NCBI RefSeq assembly: GCF_041260155.1
Contig: NC_091942.1
Span: forward strand, 3,586,501-3,650,500
DNA from: Ptychodera flava
Taxonomy: Eukaryota; Hemichordata; Enteropneusta; Ptychoderidae
DNA length: 64,000 bases
Reading direction: 5' to 3'
The stretch's first letter is position 1. Each line of letters opens with the position of its first letter. Positions 59,534-64,000 of the stretch are shown one piece after another. The notes beneath the pieces are model-generated. The model ran no database searches and was not told the DNA's origin. It saw only the letters and a program-made list of their open reading frames with translations. The position numbers were made by a program, and so were the translations under genes.

Positions 59534-59850
59534 TAGCCCTGCGTACGATGCTGTGTGTTCCGCTACAGCTAATAGCCCCGCTCACCACAGCCCTGCAAAG
59601 ACCCGTACGTAGGATCGGTGATTTCAAATCCATTTTGGGACTTGACGTAAAAAGCCAAATTACTGCCGAAATTCAGCGTTCTTGGGCCCAAGTCGTATCA
59701 CAGCCTACCTCAGCTACTCGATCGCTTCCAAAAATGATAGTCTTTTATTCACTTCTCGTAAATAACCGTCGATGTCGGCAACTCTATCTCGCTAGCCCTG
59801 AGTACGATGCTGTGTGTTAGCTGTAGCACATAGCATCGTACGCAGGGCTA
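59534..59850. mobile_element. Inverted-repeat element M, 317 bp, 9-bp target duplication
   Basis: Ends TAGCCCTGCGTACGATGCT and its complement. The right end also holds its own 60-bp palindrome (59791-59850). It is flanked by GGGGTCAAC at 59525-59533 and 59851-59859. Start TAGC, end GCTA and the 9-bp duplication match the foldback at 43114-43212, suggesting one Mutator-like family. Confidence 0.88.
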
Positions 59851-59859
59851 GGGGTCAAC

Positions 59860-61105
59860 CGGATGCGCTATTTTGCGGGTTGCGGGCTGCGGGTTGCGGG
59901 CATGAAAAAATGTGTGTTTTTTGATATCATTTTCGCCCTTCTCACACTTCAGATTAGTTCAACCGCCGATAAAAGCACAATTTTCAAAATCGTTTTCAAC
60001 GCCGTTTCAAATAATTTTATTGTGGTGAACACGATTATAGTCCTAGGAAACTTTTCAAAGTCACGCTGGATCAAATGCTTGAAGGGGGCATACCGGCATG
60101 GAGCGACTATCATACTGCAGGTGCAAGTCATACGTTCATGATATTAGGAGATAAATTATTGAGAGCTGCAGAACACAAACTCATCCAAAAATATTCCTAT
60201 TAGATCGATTCCTGAAAATAAGGCAACGCACCGGCGTGTTTTTCCCACTGAAATTCTCGCGTAAAATGTTAGCAGAATGTCGTTCTCTGAGGTCGCGACC
60301 TCGCTTGAACCGAAACGGCAAAGTAAACTAAGTCCTTTGTTGTACGTCTTTTTCTTTTTAAAGATTTCATGAAAAATACACGGCATTTACAATACACATC
60401 ACTTCTACGCTTTTTTAAGTCAAATCTTTCCTTATGCATTGCATTTAACTAGGCATTGTTTAATTTTCTGTATGAGTTGCCCTGGAACCGAATTGTGAAT
60501 TGATGCATTACAAGAATTTTAATACTTCCTATGGCCTGATACTAGAAATGTAACAATTTTCATTCCGCGATAAGTGGCGACATTTCCGAGGCGCGATTTT
60601 TTTTTGTCAGTCTGGTATTACGTATATTTCTCACTCACATCCATGGCAGAAAGAAAAGTGATTCAGATCCCTAATTATTTGTAATGGCCAGGCAGCTCGG
60701 AATAAATAAATTGGTCCTCGGAATCGCCGCTTTTAGTTTAGCAGATTTTGATTTTTTCAGAAACATGACGTATTTTCACCCATTTGGTTTGGTCTGTTAT
60801 AGCATCTTTAGTCCAAAAAATCAAGTTTACAGCATTGATGTTTTCTACAGCCTTCAAATATACAGTATTACGTTAAAATACACCATATAGTAGTGTTTCA
60901 TTAATTTTAACCATCTTGACCTGATGGTGAAATGTGGACTTGGCAGGAAAAGGGATACTGTACGATAGACCTGATCATGATTATTGATAATAGACACCTT
61001 CTAAAGGTTTTATTTCTTATATACTAAATGCCATATTACATATATTAGAAATCTAGCCATAATTCTAAAAACCCGCAGCCCGCAACCCGCACTTTAGCAG
61101 ATACC
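59860..61105. mobile_element. Inverted-repeat element N, 1.25 kb, 9-bp target duplication
   Basis: Ends CGGATGCGCTATTTTGCGGG and, inverted, CGGTATCTGCTAAAGTGCGG share TGCGGGTTGCGGGCTGCGGG. GGGGTCAAC flanks both sides (59851-59859 and 61106-61114). No transposase; the interior is AT-rich and non-coding. Confidence 0.82.
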
Positions 61106-62748
61106 GGGGTCAACATGGGGTCGCAGCCATGTTGCCTCAAAACTTATTTCTGTCTGCACTCAAAACTCAAAAATGTCGGATATGAACCTGAAAAATCGAT
61201 GCAATTTCGTCAAAATTCGGCGAAATTTCAGCCTATAGACAAAATTTCATCTAGGTAAGGTAAATTTACTGAAATTTGATCGACAAATAATCCTGAGCTT
61301 GAACGTGACAGCTCGCCTTCTCCGGGAAGTCAAGTATCCAGCTGCCCATACACAGTTGCCCATATGGCCAGGTTTATGAGATTGTTTTCAAGCGAGCGAG
61401 CCAATAGAGCTAGAGGTCTGATTTTTGGTATATAGGAATAACTTAGCAATACAATTATTTTGACAAAATGTCACGTGACCTCAATGACCTTTGACCTCAA
61501 ATAGATATATTTGTCCACAACTCAGTAACCACAAGTGCTACACCCTTCATATTTGGTATGATGGGACACCTTATGACACCACATATTGTACCTCATTAAT
61601 TATGTGCATATCTAATTCTGAGCAAGCCAATAGAGCTGGATGTCCGATTTTTGGTATATAGGGATAACTATAGGGTAGAAATCTAAATATGCCCATCTAA
61701 ATATTAGACATCTACCATCGAGAACAAAAGAAATTTGCTATAATTTGAATATTTAAGGAGTTTAAGTAATTTTCACTATAAATAAAGAACCCCTGCCTCA
61801 AACTCCACAAAAGTTGCTAGACATATTTTGCCGTTGTCATGCCATTGCTTCGTTTAATAACCAGTTAATCAAATGCCTAATTGACAGGAGGAAATTCAAG
61901 ACCATATTTGAATAGTAGTATATATTGTCCTCAAAATTACTCTATCACGGCCCAAGTACTCATTGCCTTCAGCAATACTGCCTTGTTTGAATTGATTTTA
62001 TTTCCTCATGAGAAGAAAAACAAGGTTGACCCTGCGGGTCTGAATTGACGGGCGCGAGGATGAGAAACAATCTTTTCCTTTTTCTTGGTCTAACAGTGTA
62101 AAATGGAAAAGAATCTGAACAATCTAAACTAAAGCGATGGTTAATTTATTACTCAGATAAACCAAATGTACTGTACACATCGTATAGGGTCTTCGTTTTC
62201 AGTCTGCAGCAGATAGTATTTGCAGCGACTTAGATTTATTTGAAACATTACACAGCCTAGATTAGGGATTGGATAAGCCATAGGGGTATTTTTTGTCAAA
62301 TACATGTTGGAACTGGCCGAAAATTAATCGTTTTGTTTGGAATTAGAAACTATGGAAGTTTTGCAATATCAATCTGGCTATATCTCCCTCTCCCGAGCGC
62401 GACACAGGGGTGTCGTGTCCCGTTGTGAGGAAACCGGGAATCTAACTTTCATATTCTGTCTTACCAGAAGGTGCGACATTTTTTCAGTCAAGTAGCTTAC
62501 TTCAACACTTATACAGTCGTCGGAACTGCGCCTGTGCGAGTTTCTTGTTTACAAACAACGTATTTCGTGCACGATATCTAGGTGCACCTCATCATCATGG
62601 CTGCAACATTTAAATTATGCGATGTCGATTATGACAGACATGTTTTAACTTTCATCAATCACCGTCGTACCTTGGATACAGTGTTTACATTGGTCGTATG
62701 GGTCCCATACGACATTTGAGCACAGTTCTGAATACTGTATCCCTTAAA
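61106..62748. other. Non-coding stretch with short repeats
   Basis: A 50-bp block (GCCAATAGAGCTAGAGGTC, then GATTTTTGGTATATAGG) recurs 226 bp apart, at about 61400 and 61626. A right end of MITE family D (GAGGATGAGAAACAA) lies near 62050-62090. An ATG in good context at 62597 opens only 41 codons; not called as a gene. Confidence 0.4.
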
Positions 62749-62961
62749 AACACGATTGGAACTAACTTGGGATAATTGGATGGTGAAGTAATGACGATTT
62801 AATCTACAAATGTTATCTCATCTGCTTTTCTTTTTACACTGCACACTTGTTTTTTTAGTAATTTGCGATATTGCAAAATTTAGCTATATGGCACCTAAAA
62901 CTTTTGAGATATTTGCAAAATATGAAAATCCAATTATCTCAAATTAGTTCCAATCGTGTTT
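62749..62961. repeat. MITE family A, full copy 2
   Basis: Perfectly mirrored ends AAACACGATTGGAACTAA and TTAGTTCCAATCGTGTTT. The 213-bp interior is nearly identical to 22597-22811, implying recent spread. Confidence 0.92.
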
Positions 62962-63694
62962 ACAATTAGCCTATTATGAAACTTTTTGCGTTGTACCATC
63001 GATACAACCATGCCTACCGCCGCCACCAGTTTTTAATAGTCTTTTCCGCGTCGCATTGTTTTGAGCAAATTCTCCCTATAATCGTAAAGCCAAGGCATGT
63101 AGCTCAATGAAACGATAACCCCTTGCAGTAATATGGCTGAACCCGTGTCACCGAAACGTCATGCTTCAGTTTATTTATCAGTCGAAGCTACATGACGCAT
63201 GCCCTGTCCTCAAAAGTTCACTCAAGATAAAAGAGTCAGTGTGGAAACTTGCCGACTGTACTCTGTAGTCTGTTGACGTCTCGGTTCAGGTCTCAGCAAT
63301 ATATCCTAGTCGAAATCAGGAAACTTCATAGTCACTGTGAGCTGAAATGTGCAGTTTGGATATCGGTTGCAGACCCGTCTAAACTGCGTGACACCGTAAA
63401 TAACAGCGTCGAAGCAAGGGCAAAAGATGGTTTATGGAGGCAGTCAGTAAATCACAGACCAGTCTCAGTCTCTTCCCCAATAGGCTGAAACCAGCACCTT
63501 TTCTCTGAAAGGGTTTACGCGCCCTCATCGCGGCTTTTCGAGATCCCCTACACCAGTTCTTCCGGCGATAAATACGGCGGTGGGTTTATTGATTTGTCAG
63601 ACAGTATCGGTCTTCGGGATCGTGTGCTCCCATAGGTATACGCGGTTAAAAGCGGAGTGCAACTGTTGAGACAGTGTGCTGGAGCTCTACGCCG
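62962..63694. other. Unassigned, possibly upstream region of a gene at the right edge
   Basis: GC content rises and no repeats are seen. The ORF at 63249-63488 has no recognised motif. Confidence 0.3.
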
Positions 63695-63770
63695 ATGAAC
63701 ATGTACCTGTCCACAATAAAGGTGTTTACAGTGTTGACACTGCTGGCTGGCGTATTACCATGGAGATCTG
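63695..63770 (+). CDS. Possible first coding exon with signal peptide
   Basis: The ATG at 63695 opens MNMYLSTIKVFTVLTLLAGV, a textbook signal-peptide shape (one Lys, then a hydrophobic core), then LPWRS. It is followed at once by the donor-like GTAGGTAT at 63771. The exon would end in phase 1. No downstream exon lies in the remaining 230 bp, so identity is unknown and chance cannot be excluded. Confidence 0.3.
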
Positions 63771-64000
63771 GTAGGTATAAACTCTCACACGGCAAAGAAG
63801 CATTCAGGGTGATTGAGCGTAATAGCCTTGGTGTCGTTGGAATGCATGCCTGACACAATGCCGAGGTCACTCCAGTAGATTTTAAAGCATGAATACAGTC
63901 TACACAGACAACTCTGCTGAGCTTCGACTATAAAAACAATCTGGTAAAACAACATTTCTTTAAAGATAGTGTTTCTATTTTGGTAGCACACCTTTCCTAA

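Noticed and set aside
62597..62720. ATG in good context with 41 codons (MAATFKLCDVDYDRH)
   Set aside because: Short, no splice donor in a suitable place and no family match.

Overview
The window is animal nuclear DNA: genes split by GT-AG introns, long repeat-rich introns, microsatellites, many short inverted-repeat transposons, LINE remnants and an LTR retrotransposon. The best guess is an invertebrate deuterostome (hemichordate, echinoderm or lancelet). This rests on the LTR element having the Gmr1-type domain order, which is best known from deuterostomes, and on the gene content. I cannot name the species.

Layout. 1-2700: decayed remains of a virus-like (Maverick/Polinton or related) element with four recognisable structural-type ORFs, two of them frameshifted. 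3582-5883 (+): the last four coding exons of a glycoside hydrolase family 31 (maltase/sucrase-type) gene; the viral remnant lies directly upstream, where an intron of this gene should be. 5900-17400: non-coding, with an L1/Tx1-type LINE tail, a 180-bp tandem satellite, other tandem repeats and a CR1-like LINE fragment. 17687-20674 (+): a two-exon carboxylesterase/cholinesterase-family gene with an intact catalytic triad, an odd proline-rich insert, a probable GPI-anchor tail and one frame break in exon 2. 21500-27700: LINE remnants, miniature inverted-repeat elements (MITEs) and one copy of a 1.7-kb interspersed repeat. 27830-39171 (-): a complete BBS12 (Bardet-Biedl chaperonin-like) gene. I reconstruct 12 coding exons totalling 3435 nt, an exact multiple of three (1144 residues), with a large disordered insert carrying three SRHF motifs and MITEs in at least five introns. 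39500-47100: second copy of the 1.7-kb repeat split by a 1.6-kb inverted-repeat transposon, stacked foldback elements and further transposons. 48066-50315: two LINE fragments. 50699-50977 (-): two exons of a pentraxin-like domain. 53862-59202 (-): a young Gmr1-type Gypsy element with LTRs, tRNA-Pro primer site, gag, protease, integrase and RNase H, but most of the reverse transcriptase deleted. 59525-61114: two inverted-repeat elements inserted one after the other into the same 9-bp target. 63695-63770 (+): a possible signal-peptide exon at the right edge.

The host genes do not form a pathway. GH31 would digest alpha-glucosides, the esterase would act at the cell surface, and BBS12 would help assemble the BBSome for cilia. 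The dominant theme is mobile-element accumulation. Target-site duplications show several nested or tandem insertions in order. Exon boundaries were deduced by eye from splice sites and remembered family patterns, with no database search.
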